Both the position numbers and the translations under genes were made by a program. The notes under the pieces are model-generated. The model searched no databases and was not told the DNA's origin. It worked only from the letters and a program-made list of their open reading frames with translations. A stretch of DNA of 36,490 nt from DATGUN01 sp035301285 (GTDB taxonomy: Bacteria > Bacillota > Bacilli > Bacillales > Amphibacillaceae). The stretch is from positions 1 through 36,490 of the forward strand of contig DATGUN010000005.1 in the NCBI GenBank assembly GCA_035301285.1, given 5' to 3'. Positions 7,304 through 15,839 of this stretch are shown piece by piece. Position 1 is the first letter of the stretch; every line of letters starts with the position of its first letter.

Positions 7304-7912
7304 ATGAACGTTTTGTTTGTTTGCACGGGTAATACGTGTCGCAGTCCGATGGCTGAGGCATTATTGAAATATAAAACGCCGGACATCCATGTTTTGTCTG
7401 CGGGTATTTTTGCTGGGGAAAATGAGCAGGCGAACCATCATACCATTGAAGCATTGAAACAAAAAGGGATTAAACTCAATCACTTATCCCAACCTGTCAC
7501 TGAAAAGCTCTTGCGCTGGGCAGATTTGGTGATAACGATGACAACACAGCATAAGCAATCACTCATAATGGAGCATTCTGGGTTTCAGGAAAAATACTAT
7601 ACGTTGAAAGAGTATGTTTCGACAACGGATAAAGAAATATGGGATGAATTGAAAAGTGCCAATGCGGATGTACAGGAAAAGCGTTTGCAAATCATCCGGA
7701 AATATCAGCATCAAGTCGACAACACTGTTTTAGAGGATAAATTGCATGAACATTTGCAAGATGATCTCGACAAGATCCGCAATTTGGAATCGAATTTGAC
7801 CACTTACGATATATCCGATCCATTTGGAGGCGACTTTTCCACATACAAAGAAACCATGCAGGAACTTGAAAGATATATCGACCAGCTGATTGAAAAAATG
7901 CCTGCCGACTGA
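7304..7912 (+). CDS. ywlE: Protein-arginine-phosphatase YwlE with central insertion
   Basis: YwlE removes phosphate from phosphoarginine residues placed by the McsB kinase, countering the signal that sends proteins to ClpCP. The P-loop CTGNTCR is at residues 7-13, with Thr11 in the position that selects phosphoarginine over phosphotyrosine in YwlE. The general-acid loop DISDPFGG is at 169-176, with Asp172 catalytic. The protein is 202 residues long against about 150 for B. subtilis YwlE. The extra ~54 residues lie between EYV (103-105) and the DPFGG loop and look like a charged helical or coiled-coil hairpin (about 108-165). The reading frame is intact and both catalytic ends are conserved. 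GGAGG precedes the ATG. Confidence 0.9.
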   Translation: MNVLFVCTGNTCRSPMAEALLKYKTPDIHVLSAGIFAGENEQANHHTIEALKQKGIKLNHLSQPVTEKLLRWADLVITMTTQHKQSLIMEHSGFQEKYYTLKEYVSTTDKEIWDELKSANADVQEKRLQIIRKYQHQVDNTVLEDKLHEHLQDDLDKIRNLESNLTTYDISDPFGGDFSTYKETMQELERYIDQLIEKMPAD

Positions 7913-8017
7913 TCCACTGAAACTGAAAGGCGATTCGATCTTGGCAGAAGTGTCAATCGGCAAATGAGGTGAACCCGAGACAACGTTTGATTATCATATA
8001 TTCGAGGAGCGATAGTG

Positions 8018-8467
8018 ATGAAGGTTATTTTGACGTCTGACCATGCGGGAGCGAACCTCCGCAATGAAGTGAGAAATCTGCTGGAAGAGCTCGGCATCGA
8101 CTATGAAGATGTCGGTTGCCGTTGCGAAGAATCGGTTGACTATCCCGATTATGCATTACCTGCTGCACAGCGTGTGGCTTCCGGTGAATTTGACCGTGGT
8201 ATTTTCATTTGTGGGACGGGTATTGGCATGTCGATTTCAGCCAATAAAGTGAAAGGGGTGCGCTGTGCACTTTCACATGATGTATATAGTGCTAAATTGA
8301 CACGTCTGCATAATGACAGCAACGTGCTGGCGATGGGCGAGCGGGTCATTGGCCCCGGTCTTGCGACAGAAATCGCCAAAGTGTGGCTGGAGACGGCATT
8401 TGAAGGTGGCAGACATGCGCGGCGTGTCGGGAAAATAACCGATTATGAAGGGAAGGAGCAGTCATGA
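8018..8467 (+). CDS. rpiB: Ribose-5-phosphate isomerase B
   Basis: RpiB interconverts ribose 5-phosphate and ribulose 5-phosphate in the pentose phosphate pathway; some relatives act on allose or galactose phosphates. The 149-residue protein has the N-terminal SDHAG motif (His9) and the active-site cysteine Cys65 in FICGTGIG, followed by the anion-binding glycine loop and the HNDSN segment. The ATG at 8018 is preferred over GTG at 8015 because GAGGAG ends at 8009. It corresponds to B. subtilis YwlF and lies between ywlE and ywlG in the conserved order. Confidence 0.94.
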   Translation: MKVILTSDHAGANLRNEVRNLLEELGIDYEDVGCRCEESVDYPDYALPAAQRVASGEFDRGIFICGTGIGMSISANKVKGVRCALSHDVYSAKLTRLHNDSNVLAMGERVIGPGLATEIAKVWLETAFEGGRHARRVGKITDYEGKEQS

Positions 8468-8492
8468 CGTAATCACCATGAGGAGGGTGAAA

Positions 8493-9050
8493 ATGATGAC
8501 ACAAATCATTGAGCACATACAGTCCGATGTCCGACAGATTTTACGTGAATGGGAAGATAGTGCATTTATACATCCAGGCGATCTGTTTGTCATCGGCTGT
8601 TCCACAAGTGAAATGCTGGGTGAACATATCGGCAGTGCGGGAAGTGAAGAGCTGGCGGAAATCTTGTTTACTGCATTCGATGAATTTCGCCGAAATACAA
8701 ATGTCAAGCTCGTATTCCAGTGCTGTGAACATTTGAACCGGGCTCTTGTGATGGAGCGGGAAACCCTTGAAAATGCGCACCAGCCGCTTGAAGAAGTATC
8801 GGTCATTCCAGCGCCTGATGCGGGTGGTTCGATGGCTACACATGCATTTAAGCATTTTAACGATGCATGTGTCGTCGAATCGGTCCAAGCGGATGCCGGC
8901 ATGGATATCGGGGATACACTTATTGGCATGCAATTGAAACGGGTGGCTGTCCCTGTGCGTTTTCATCAAAAGTACATTGGAAGGGCACATGTAACCTCAG
9001 CACGCACCCGCCCGAAGCTGATCGGGGGTAAACGGGCACACTATGAATGA
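8493..9050 (+). CDS. ywlG: UPF0340 (DUF436) protein YwlG
   Basis: YwlG is a conserved Firmicute protein of unknown function (TIGR01440/UPF0340). The 185-residue sequence contains the family segments GDLFVIGCSTSEMLGEHIG near residue 30 and FQCCEHLNRALVMERE near residue 83. The true start is the ATG at 8493, six bases after a perfect AGGAGG; the longer open frame beginning at 8445 overlaps rpiB and has no ribosome binding site of its own. Constant linkage with rpiB and glyA suggests, by inference only, a role near sugar-phosphate or one-carbon metabolism. Confidence 0.93.
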   Translation: MMTQIIEHIQSDVRQILREWEDSAFIHPGDLFVIGCSTSEMLGEHIGSAGSEELAEILFTAFDEFRRNTNVKLVFQCCEHLNRALVMERETLENAHQPLEEVSVIPAPDAGGSMATHAFKHFNDACVVESVQADAGMDIGDTLIGMQLKRVAVPVRFHQKYIGRAHVTSARTRPKLIGGKRAHYE

Positions 9051-9086
9051 CGTGTGGCATATGATTTCTGAACTGTTTATTCGAGT

Positions 9087-9108
9087 GCGGCCCGTTTGTT
9101 TGGGCCGT
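9087..9108 (+). terminator. GC-rich hairpin after ywlG
   Basis: GCGGCCC pairs with GGGCCGT around an 8-nt loop, 36 bases after the ywlG stop. There is no clear T run, so terminator strength is doubtful. Confidence 0.35.
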
Positions 9109-9250
9109 AAAGCTTGTTTGAACGGTACATAACATAAGGGCGTTGCTGCCAAATCCGGTTTCGGAACGTGTTTAAAAAGATTCACATGACGACATACACC
9201 GTCAATTTTTTCGTGACTGTTTTAAATCAAACCTTTGGGAGGACTTACAT

Positions 9251-10486
9251 ATGGAACATGTTAAAACAACAGATTATGAAGTATATCAGGCCATCGAGAA
9301 AGAAAAAGGACGTCAGCAAGATAAGATTGAATTGATCGCATCGGAAAACTTTGTTTCGGAATCGGTTATGGAAGCAATGGGTTCCGTGCTGACCAACAAA
9401 TATGCGGAAGGTTATCCGGGTAAACGCTATTATGGCGGCTGTGAATTTGTCGATATTGTTGAAAATCTGGCGCGTGATCGGGCTAAACAGCTTTTTGGGG
9501 CAGAACATGTTAATGTGCAGCCACACTCAGGCGCTCAAGCGAATATGGCAGTTTATTTTACGACGTTGGAGCCGGGTGATACCGTTCTTGGTATGAACTT
9601 GAACCATGGCGGGCATTTGACACACGGCAGCCCGGTCAATTTCAGTGGTAAGCTGTATAATTTTGTCGATTATGGCGTTGAGAAAGAAAATGAACAACTT
9701 GACTATGGTGTCGTTCTTGCCAAAGCAAAAGAAGTACAGCCGAAATTGATTGTTGTCGGTGCAAGCGCGTATTCACGTGAAATCGATTTTGCCAAGTTCC
9801 GTGAAATCGCTGATTCAGTCGGCGCTTACTTGATGGTCGACATGGCCCATATTGCAGGGCTTGTTGCAGCGGGACTGCATATCAATCCTGTGCCATATGC
9901 CGATTTTGTTACCACAACAACACATAAAACATTGCGCGGCCCACGTGGGGGTATGATTTTATGTAAGGAGAAATACGGAAAGCAAATCAACAAGGCCGTT
10001 TTCCCTGGCATGCAAGGTGGCCCGTTGATGCATGTGATTGCGGCCAAGGCAGTAGCTTTCAAGGAAGCGTTGTCTGATGATTTCAAAACATATTCCAAGC
10101 AAGTAATCAAAAATGCTCAAAAACTTGGCGAAGCTTTGATGGATGAAGGCATACGCATTGTTTCAGGCGGAACGGACAACCATTTATTGCTGTTGGATGT
10201 GACACCTTTGAACTTAACCGGTAAAGTAGCGGAAAAGGTCCTGGATGATATCGGGATTACAACAAATAAAAATACGATTCCATTCGACACGGAGAGCCCT
10301 TTTGTGACAAGTGGTGTCCGTATCGGAACGGCCGCAGTGACGACACGCGGGTTCAAGGAAGACGACATGGTTGAAGTCGCAAAGATCATGTCCAAAACAT
10401 TGAAAAACCATGATGATGAAACAAGTCTCAAAGAAGTTGCCGATCATGTTAAAGCATTGACTGCCAAATTCCCGTTATATGAATAA
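9251..10486 (+). CDS. glyA: Serine hydroxymethyltransferase
   Basis: GlyA is the cytosolic pyridoxal-phosphate enzyme converting serine and tetrahydrofolate to glycine and methylene-tetrahydrofolate, the main source of one-carbon units. The 411-residue length is standard. Recognisable blocks are SENFVSESVMEAMGS near the N-terminus, the substrate-site YPGKRYYGG, and the PLP-lysine motif TTTHKTLRGPRGG. GGGAGGA at 9237-9243 precedes the ATG. It is followed by a strong terminator, so it ends a transcription unit before upp. I saw no glycine riboswitch or T-box in the 200 bases upstream. Confidence 0.98.
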   Translation: MEHVKTTDYEVYQAIEKEKGRQQDKIELIASENFVSESVMEAMGSVLTNKYAEGYPGKRYYGGCEFVDIVENLARDRAKQLFGAEHVNVQPHSGAQANMAVYFTTLEPGDTVLGMNLNHGGHLTHGSPVNFSGKLYNFVDYGVEKENEQLDYGVVLAKAKEVQPKLIVVGASAYSREIDFAKFREIADSVGAYLMVDMAHIAGLVAAGLHINPVPYADFVTTTTHKTLRGPRGGMILCKEKYGKQINKAVFPGMQGGPLMHVIAAKAVAFKEALSDDFKTYSKQVIKNAQKLGEALMDEGIRIVSGGTDNHLLLLDVTPLNLTGKVAEKVLDDIGITTNKNTIPFDTESPFVTSGVRIGTAAVTTRGFKEDDMVEVAKIMSKTLKNHDDETSLKEVADHVKALTAKFPLYE

Positions 10487-10525
10487 AGAGTGATTGAAAC
10501 GCCACGATGAGACTGGAACGTAAGA

Positions 10526-10588
10526 CGCCACCCCATATTGAATTTGGGATTCTAGTGAACCCGGATGAAATATGGGGTGGTGTTTTTT
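10526..10588 (+). terminator. Strong intrinsic terminator of glyA
   Basis: CGCCACCCCATATT at 10526-10539 pairs with AATATGGGGTGGTG near 10569-10582 (14 bp, one G-U pair), followed by six T residues. Confidence 0.85.
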
Positions 10589-10652
10589 ATGTTTACCAGG
10601 CTGGGTTTTCGAAAGTGCTGCAGTCAATCAATCTGCCCGAGCCGGCATGTCA

Positions 10653-10950
10653 CCTCCGAACAGGGTGGAAATTCAATCAAGGAAAGGTCTTGATTGAAAA
10701 ACCCCCTCCGAACAGGGTCAGAATTCAATCAAGGATGGGTCTTGATTGAAAAATCCCCTCCGAACAGGGTTAGAATTCAATCAAGGATGGGTCTTGATTG
10801 AAAAATCCCCTCCAAACAGGGTCAGAATTCAATCAAGGATGAGTCTTGATTCAAAAATCCCTCCAAACAGGGTCAGAATTCAATCAAGGATGGGCCTTGA
10901 TTGAAAAATCCCCTCCGAACAGGGTCAGAATTCAATCAAGGAAAGGTCCA
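10653..10950. repeat. Tandem array of six 52-bp units with inverted repeats
   Basis: Six head-to-tail copies begin at about 10654, 10706, 10758, 10810, 10861 and 10913 (periods 52, 52, 52, 51, 52); the last is truncated after about 37 bases. Each unit contains a small inverted repeat (CCCT/AGGG) around CCGAAC or CCAAAC and then TTCAATCAAG, a 7-nt spacer, and CTTGATTGAA, a perfect 10-bp inverted repeat. The spacer is GAAAGGT in the first copy, and the last copy starts the same way; inner copies have GATGGGT, GATGAGT or GATGGGC. A 52-bp period is not a multiple of three, so it is not coding, and there are no unique spacers, so it is not CRISPR. Confidence 0.9.
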
Positions 10951-11307
10951 TCGTCCCGTTTGTCAGGACAAATCTCCATTCTACAATATTATCTCACTTT
11001 TCCGAGACAGTGGACCCACCCCGCGCCCCGACATCTATCCCGCAGCGAGGGGACGGGTGCCCTTCAAGAAAGCAATATATATGCAATTGCCGAAACAGAT
11101 ACAACAGCTCTGACAAACTTTGTAAGTGGTACACCCATTGTGCGGTGATGGTTTGGGTGACTTTGCTGTATATAAAGGCGGTACGGTGAGGCGGGGAGTC
11201 AATGCCAGAGCCTTTTTCCTTCCATCATGCGTCATACCGATGCAGTATATATGCCACATCCCAACACACGTCTAAAAAACTCACGATCAAATCATATAAG
11301 TCTAAAC
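10951..11307. other. Non-coding stretch between repeat array and upp promoter
   Basis: No supported gene is visible in these 357 bases. A short palindrome TTTGTC-AG-GACAAA lies just after the array, and a GC-rich block with pyrimidine-rich runs lies around 11010-11060. Open frames here lack ribosome binding sites and continue out of the repeat array. Confidence 0.5.
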
Positions 11308-11337
11308 TTGAAAGCATCCCCATTTTTCGGGTACACT
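11308..11337 (+). promoter_or_regulatory. sigma-A promoter of upp
   Basis: TTGAAA at 11308-11313 and TACACT at 11332-11337 are separated by 18 bp. Transcription would begin about 30 bases before the upp start codon, so there is little leader and no room for a PyrR-type attenuator. Confidence 0.55.
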
Positions 11338-11372
11338 TTCATAGACGATAAAATTTTAAGGAGTGGTTTATA

Positions 11373-12002
11373 ATGGGTAAAGTTCATGTTTTGGAACATC
11401 CGTTGATTCAGCATAAGTTAACATACATACGAGACAAACATACGGGTACCAAGGAGTTCCGCGAATTGGTGGACGAAGTGGCCATGTTGATGGCCTTTGA
11501 AATTACGCGCGATCTCCCACTCCAAGAAAAAACGGTTGAAACACCGGTGACAGAGGCGCAAACGTATGTGCTTGCCGGAAAGAAAATGGGATTGGTTCCG
11601 ATTTTGCGTGCAGGTCTTGGCATGATGGATGGCATGCTCAATCTTTTGCCGGCAGCTCGTGTTGGACATGTCGGGTTGTACAGGGATCCTGACTCATTGC
11701 AGCCGGTTGAATACTATATCAAATTACCATCCGATATTTCCGAGCGGGACCTCATTGTGATCGATCCGATGCTTGCGACAGGGGGCTCCGCGAATGACGC
11801 GATCCATTCATTGAAAAAACGTGGTGCGAAAAGCATCCGTCTGATGTGTTTGGTTGCCGCTCCCGATGGCGTGGAAGTCATCAAGGAAGAGCATCCGGAT
11901 GTCGATATCTATCTGGCTGCATTGGATGAGAAATTGGATGAAAAAGGGTACATCGTTCCTGGTCTCGGTGATGCTGGCGATAGACTGTTTGGTACAAAAT
12001 AA
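11373..12002 (+). CDS. upp: Uracil phosphoribosyltransferase
   Basis: Upp converts uracil and PRPP to UMP in pyrimidine salvage. The 209-residue protein has the PRPP-binding loop IDPMLATGGSANDAI near residues 130-144 and the uracil-binding C-terminus PGLGDAGDRLFGTK. AAGGAG precedes the ATG. It lies between glyA and the mnaA-type epimerase, as in several Bacilli and staphylococci. It probably continues into the epimerase gene, since no terminator is visible in the 78-base gap. Confidence 0.98.
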   Translation: MGKVHVLEHPLIQHKLTYIRDKHTGTKEFRELVDEVAMLMAFEITRDLPLQEKTVETPVTEAQTYVLAGKKMGLVPILRAGLGMMDGMLNLLPAARVGHVGLYRDPDSLQPVEYYIKLPSDISERDLIVIDPMLATGGSANDAIHSLKKRGAKSIRLMCLVAAPDGVEVIKEEHPDVDIYLAALDEKLDEKGYIVPGLGDAGDRLFGTK

Positions 12003-12080
12003 GGTGTATCAGACAACGTAATGTGATATATGGCTTAAAAACTCTTCCCACAGCGATAACCTGAATTGGAGTGACGAGGG

Positions 12081-13199
12081 ATGACAAACCGTATTAAAGT
12101 AATGATGATTTTCGGGACACGGCCTGAAGCGATTAAAATGGCTCCGCTCGTACTTGAATTGCAAAAGCGCGATACTGTGTTTGAACCGATCGTTACCGTA
12201 ACCGCACAGCATCGGGAAATGCTTGATCAAGTGTTGACGATCTTCGGGATTGATCCTGACTATGATCTGGATATGATGAAACATGGACAAACATTGGCAC
12301 AAATTGCAGCCCGGGCGGTTGAGGGTCTTGATGGCATCATGAAAAAAGCACGCCCCGATATCGTCCTTGTCCACGGGGATACAAGCACTACATTTGCGGC
12401 TTCCCTTGCGGCATACTATAACGAAATTCCTGTCGGGCATGTTGAAGCAGGGTTGCGGACATGGCATAAATATTCGCCCTTCCCTGAAGAAATGAATCGG
12501 CAGCTGACGGGTGTCATGGCGGATCTGCATTTTGCGCCGACCGAACAGGCCAGGCAAAATCTCCTCAAGGAAAATAAACCGGATGATGCCATTTTTGTAA
12601 CCGGAAATACAGCCATCGACGCTTTGAAAACGACGGTGAAAGAGTCATATGATCATCCGGTATTGAATAAAGCACGGTCGAAACGCCTTGTTCTTTTGAC
12701 GGCACACCGCAGGGAGAATCTCGGCGAGAATATGGAGCATATGTTTCGCGCCATCAAACTATTGGTCGAGACGCATGACGATATCCATGTCATCTACCCG
12801 GTCCATTTAAACCCGCAAGTCCGACGTGTAGCCAATGCCATTTTAGGTGATGATGAACGTATTCAATTGATTGAACCTTTGGATGTCATCGATTTTCATA
12901 ATATGGCTGCTAAATCCCACCTCATCCTGACTGATTCAGGAGGGATCCAGGAAGAAGCGCCATCACTTGGCGTGCCCGTTCTCGTCCTCAGGGATACGAC
13001 TGAACGTCCGGAAGGGATTGAAGCGGGTACGTTAAAACTTGTTGGAACCGATGAAGACGTTATTTTCAGCGAGGCACATGAACTCCTATCCCGACCGGAG
13101 TCCTATGAAAAAATGGCGAAAGCGTCCAATCCATACGGCGACGGGAAAGCATCGGCTCGAATGGCTGAGATTATCATGCATTTTTTCGAAAAGAAATAA
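12081..13199 (+). CDS. mnaA: UDP-N-acetylglucosamine 2-epimerase (non-hydrolysing)
   Basis: This cytosolic enzyme interconverts UDP-GlcNAc and UDP-ManNAc, the ManNAc donor used for teichoic-acid linkage units and capsular glycans. The 372-residue protein has the family landmarks GTRPEAIKMAPL near the N-terminus, HRREN in the middle and TDSGGIQEEAPSLG near residue 290. The start is preceded by GGAGTGACGAGGG. Homologues at this position between upp and atpI are called mnaA, wecB or yvyH. Family assignment is firm; the choice of symbol is conventional. Confidence 0.95.
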   Translation: MTNRIKVMMIFGTRPEAIKMAPLVLELQKRDTVFEPIVTVTAQHREMLDQVLTIFGIDPDYDLDMMKHGQTLAQIAARAVEGLDGIMKKARPDIVLVHGDTSTTFAASLAAYYNEIPVGHVEAGLRTWHKYSPFPEEMNRQLTGVMADLHFAPTEQARQNLLKENKPDDAIFVTGNTAIDALKTTVKESYDHPVLNKARSKRLVLLTAHRRENLGENMEHMFRAIKLLVETHDDIHVIYPVHLNPQVRRVANAILGDDERIQLIEPLDVIDFHNMAAKSHLILTDSGGIQEEAPSLGVPVLVLRDTTERPEGIEAGTLKLVGTDEDVIFSEAHELLSRPESYEKMAKASNPYGDGKASARMAEIIMHFFEKK

Positions 13200-13212
13200 G
13201 CTGACGTGTGAT

Positions 13213-13246
13213 GGCTATCAACGGTATATCTGTTGGTAGCCTTTTT
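13213..13246 (+). terminator. Intrinsic terminator after mnaA
   Basis: GGCTATCAAC and GTTGGTAGCC form a 10-bp stem with one wobble pair, followed by TTTTT. Confidence 0.85.
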
Positions 13247-13390
13247 ATAATGGACCAACCATTTTTCTGATTCAAAAAGCTGTGTTCCTTTTCGTAGAGC
13301 GAGGACATATTCACGACGCATATTTTCCCAGGTCCCGGCGAAAACTAATTCAACGCAACTTACTTAAGAGAAAACGGATGGAGCGGTAGA

Positions 13391-15649
13391 ATGAAGAAAT
13401 GGTGCTATTCGATGGTTGGTCTGATCTATATCAGTATGTGCGTTGTCTTATTTTCCCATCAAACGAGTGCGGAAGAAGAGGCTGAGTCAATCATTCTCGA
13501 AGTTGAAGGCGATGTTGACGAACATGCGACCTATATTGAGGATCATTTTCCTTATGTAGAGCTTGTGGCGACATATGATACGTTGTTTAAAGGAGTGGCA
13601 TTGAAAATTCCCAAGGGAAAAACCCACAAAATAGCATCCATGGACTTTATACAATCGATTCATCCAGCCCGGACATATGAATTGCCAACATCGGGTTCAG
13701 ATCATGATGTGAATCAGGGTAATGCGTTTCCCGGCAATGCACCATTTCCGGAAAATACGTTTTCAGATGCAGACTCTCAAAATGAACATGATGCGTTGGC
13801 GACCTTCCCAAATGACTTAAATGACACATCCTATACAGGTAAAGGGGTAAAAGTAGGTGTCATTGATACGGGAATCGATTATACACATCCCGATCTACAA
13901 GCAAATTATGTCGGAGGGTATGATTTGGTTGATTTAGATGCGGACCCGATGGAATCGACAGGTGGCCCCAATGAGGAAACAATCCACGGAACCCATGTGG
14001 CAGGTATTATCGCTGCAGATGGTGATTTGCAAGGTGTTGCTCCAGATGCGGAACTCTACGCTTATCGCGCGCTCGGGGAAGGTGGGATGGGGACAACCAT
14101 ACAAGTGCTTGCTGCCATGGAAAAGGCCGTCAAGGATGATGTTGACGTGATTAATCTATCGTTGGGGAATGCCGTGAATGGGCCTGATTATCCGACAAGT
14201 GTCGCTGTCAATCGTGCTGTTGACCTGGGAATTTCAGTTGTTATCGCAAGCGGGAATGATGGCCCGGATGAATGGACAGTCGGGTCTCCAGCTACAGCTT
14301 CAAAAGCGATTACCGTGGGAGCGACGGCACAGCCGATGGAAGTCCCCTCTCTTTATGAGGGCAAGCATGATAAAGATATTCCATTCAATCTTTTTTTAGG
14401 CTCTGTTCCATGGGACCTACAAAAAGACTATCAAATGGTATCCATGGATGATGAAGGTGCATCCTTACAAGGGAAAATCGCCCTGGCGGAACGGGGAGAT
14501 GTCCCTTTTTACGACATGGCCAAAGAAGCTCAGGATAAAGGGGCGCGAGCATTACTGATATACCATGATGATCAGGACCCCATACCGGGGACAGTTGAAA
14601 ACATTGAGGAACCCGTCACGATTCCTGTTGGATCATTGTCTCATTCGGATGGTAAATGGCTCGTGGAAAAAACGAAAAAGGATTCCCTTTATTTGGATAC
14701 CACATACCATGAAACCCCGCTGCAAGTGGCTGACTTTAGCTCACGTGGTCCCGTCACCATCACCTGGGAGATTAAGCCAGACATTTTGGCCCCCGGGGTT
14801 AATATATTCAGTACCGTTCCGGGAGGGTACCAAATGCTACAAGGAACAAGTATGGCGACGCCGCATGTAACAGGCGTACTGGCGCTTTTGAAGGAGGCTC
14901 ACCCTGACTGGACGCCTGACGAACTGAAAGCAGCCATTGACACAACCGCAGCCACTGTATCGGCGAAAGATGATAAACGATATCCACCCTCAACACAAGG
15001 AATGGGACAAATCCAGCCCAATAAAGCCATTCAATCATCTACAGTCATTGATGCACCGTTTCTATCATTTGGGAAAATAGATGATGGTCAAAGAGAGGAA
15101 ACCAAGAAAATGACGATTGCGAATACGAGTGACCAAACAAAACAATACCGGTTTTCAATACCAAAAGCCAATCAAGGCATCATGTGGGATATCCCACAAA
15201 CGTTCAGCTTGGAGGCGAACGAAGAAAAAACCGTTGAAGTCGGGATGCGTGCCATACCATCCGTTTTAAAAGAAGGGATTCACGAAGGTTATTTAACGTT
15301 AGAGGAGCAAGATGACACATATCATTTACCGTATCTTTTCATAAACAAGTCGGCTGATTACCCAAAAGCGATGGGGTTTGAATTGTCATTGAAAACATTG
15401 TCAGATGATACGTACCAATATCAATTATATGTTACCGAACCAGCCAAACGTGTCACAGTCGATCTATATGATCCGGATACACTTATCTATCAGCGGCATT
15501 TTTTGGAGTTGAAAGATGTCAAGGTCGGCAATAATGAAGGTGAACTCAAAAAGTCGAAAGTCGGTGAACCTGGACACTATAAAGCAATCATCACAGTTGA
15601 ACTGGAAGATGGAACATTTGAAAGCTATGAGTCGGAAGTGATGTTTTGA
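13391..15649 (+). CDS. Secreted subtilisin-family serine protease, Vpr-like
   Basis: A 752-residue S8 (subtilase) peptidase predicted to be exported. It has a signal peptide (about 1-27), an I9-type inhibitory propeptide (about 30-95), and a catalytic domain with Asp159 (VIDTGIDYTHPDL), His199 (HGTHVAG) and Ser487 (GTSMATPH). A protease-associated (PA) domain is inserted at about 325-435, between His and Ser. Around 170 C-terminal residues form a beta-rich domain like that in the Vpr or minor extracellular protease family. The protein is visibly acidic. It is a single-gene unit after a terminator. B. subtilis vpr is not located here, so this paralogue or relocated orthologue interrupts the epimerase-atp order. 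Substrate specificity cannot be read from sequence. Confidence 0.92.
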   Translation: MKKWCYSMVGLIYISMCVVLFSHQTSAEEEAESIILEVEGDVDEHATYIEDHFPYVELVATYDTLFKGVALKIPKGKTHKIASMDFIQSIHPARTYELPTSGSDHDVNQGNAFPGNAPFPENTFSDADSQNEHDALATFPNDLNDTSYTGKGVKVGVIDTGIDYTHPDLQANYVGGYDLVDLDADPMESTGGPNEETIHGTHVAGIIAADGDLQGVAPDAELYAYRALGEGGMGTTIQVLAAMEKAVKDDVDVINLSLGNAVNGPDYPTSVAVNRAVDLGISVVIASGNDGPDEWTVGSPATASKAITVGATAQPMEVPSLYEGKHDKDIPFNLFLGSVPWDLQKDYQMVSMDDEGASLQGKIALAERGDVPFYDMAKEAQDKGARALLIYHDDQDPIPGTVENIEEPVTIPVGSLSHSDGKWLVEKTKKDSLYLDTTYHETPLQVADFSSRGPVTITWEIKPDILAPGVNIFSTVPGGYQMLQGTSMATPHVTGVLALLKEAHPDWTPDELKAAIDTTAATVSAKDDKRYPPSTQGMGQIQPNKAIQSSTVIDAPFLSFGKIDDGQREETKKMTIANTSDQTKQYRFSIPKANQGIMWDIPQTFSLEANEEKTVEVGMRAIPSVLKEGIHEGYLTLEEQDDTYHLPYLFINKSADYPKAMGFELSLKTLSDDTYQYQLYVTEPAKRVTVDLYDPDTLIYQRHFLELKDVKVGNNEGELKKSKVGEPGHYKAIITVELEDGTFESYESEVMF

Positions 15650-15719
15650 TATGGGGATGGCTCACGTTTTATTTTCGAGCCCAATATCCATGTGTTTCCA
15701 GGTCAAATGGTCAATCATA

Positions 15720-15750
15720 AGACAGATTCATAAGTCTGTGTATTTTTGAA
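15720..15750 (+). terminator. Possible terminator after the protease gene
   Basis: ACAGATT pairs with AGTCTGT (one wobble), followed by GTATTTTTG. A second, GC-containing hairpin (GGCTC/GAGCC) lies upstream at about 15659-15682. Confidence 0.5.
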
Positions 15751-15805
15751 ATAAAATATATCTATTTTGTGAAGAAATTTTAAAAGATGTTCACAAAAAT
15801 GTCAT

Positions 15806-15833
15806 TTGTAACAGACGATTTATCTTATATAAT
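15806..15833 (+). promoter_or_regulatory. Promoter-like sequence far upstream of atp operon
   Basis: TTGTAA (15806-15811) and a perfect TATAAT (15828-15833) are separated by 16 bp. No convincing gene follows for about 700 bases. It could drive a small RNA or a long atp leader. Confidence 0.5.
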
Positions 15834-15839
15834 AGAAAG

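Noticed and set aside
10653..10950. CRISPR array
   Set aside because: Units are contiguous and nearly identical throughout; there are no unique spacers and no cas genes nearby.
10507..11148. Open frames of 70-100 codons running through the repeat array with NRVRIQSR-like repeats
   Set aside because: They arise from a 52-bp repeat that shifts frame each unit, have no proper ribosome binding site, and resemble no protein family.
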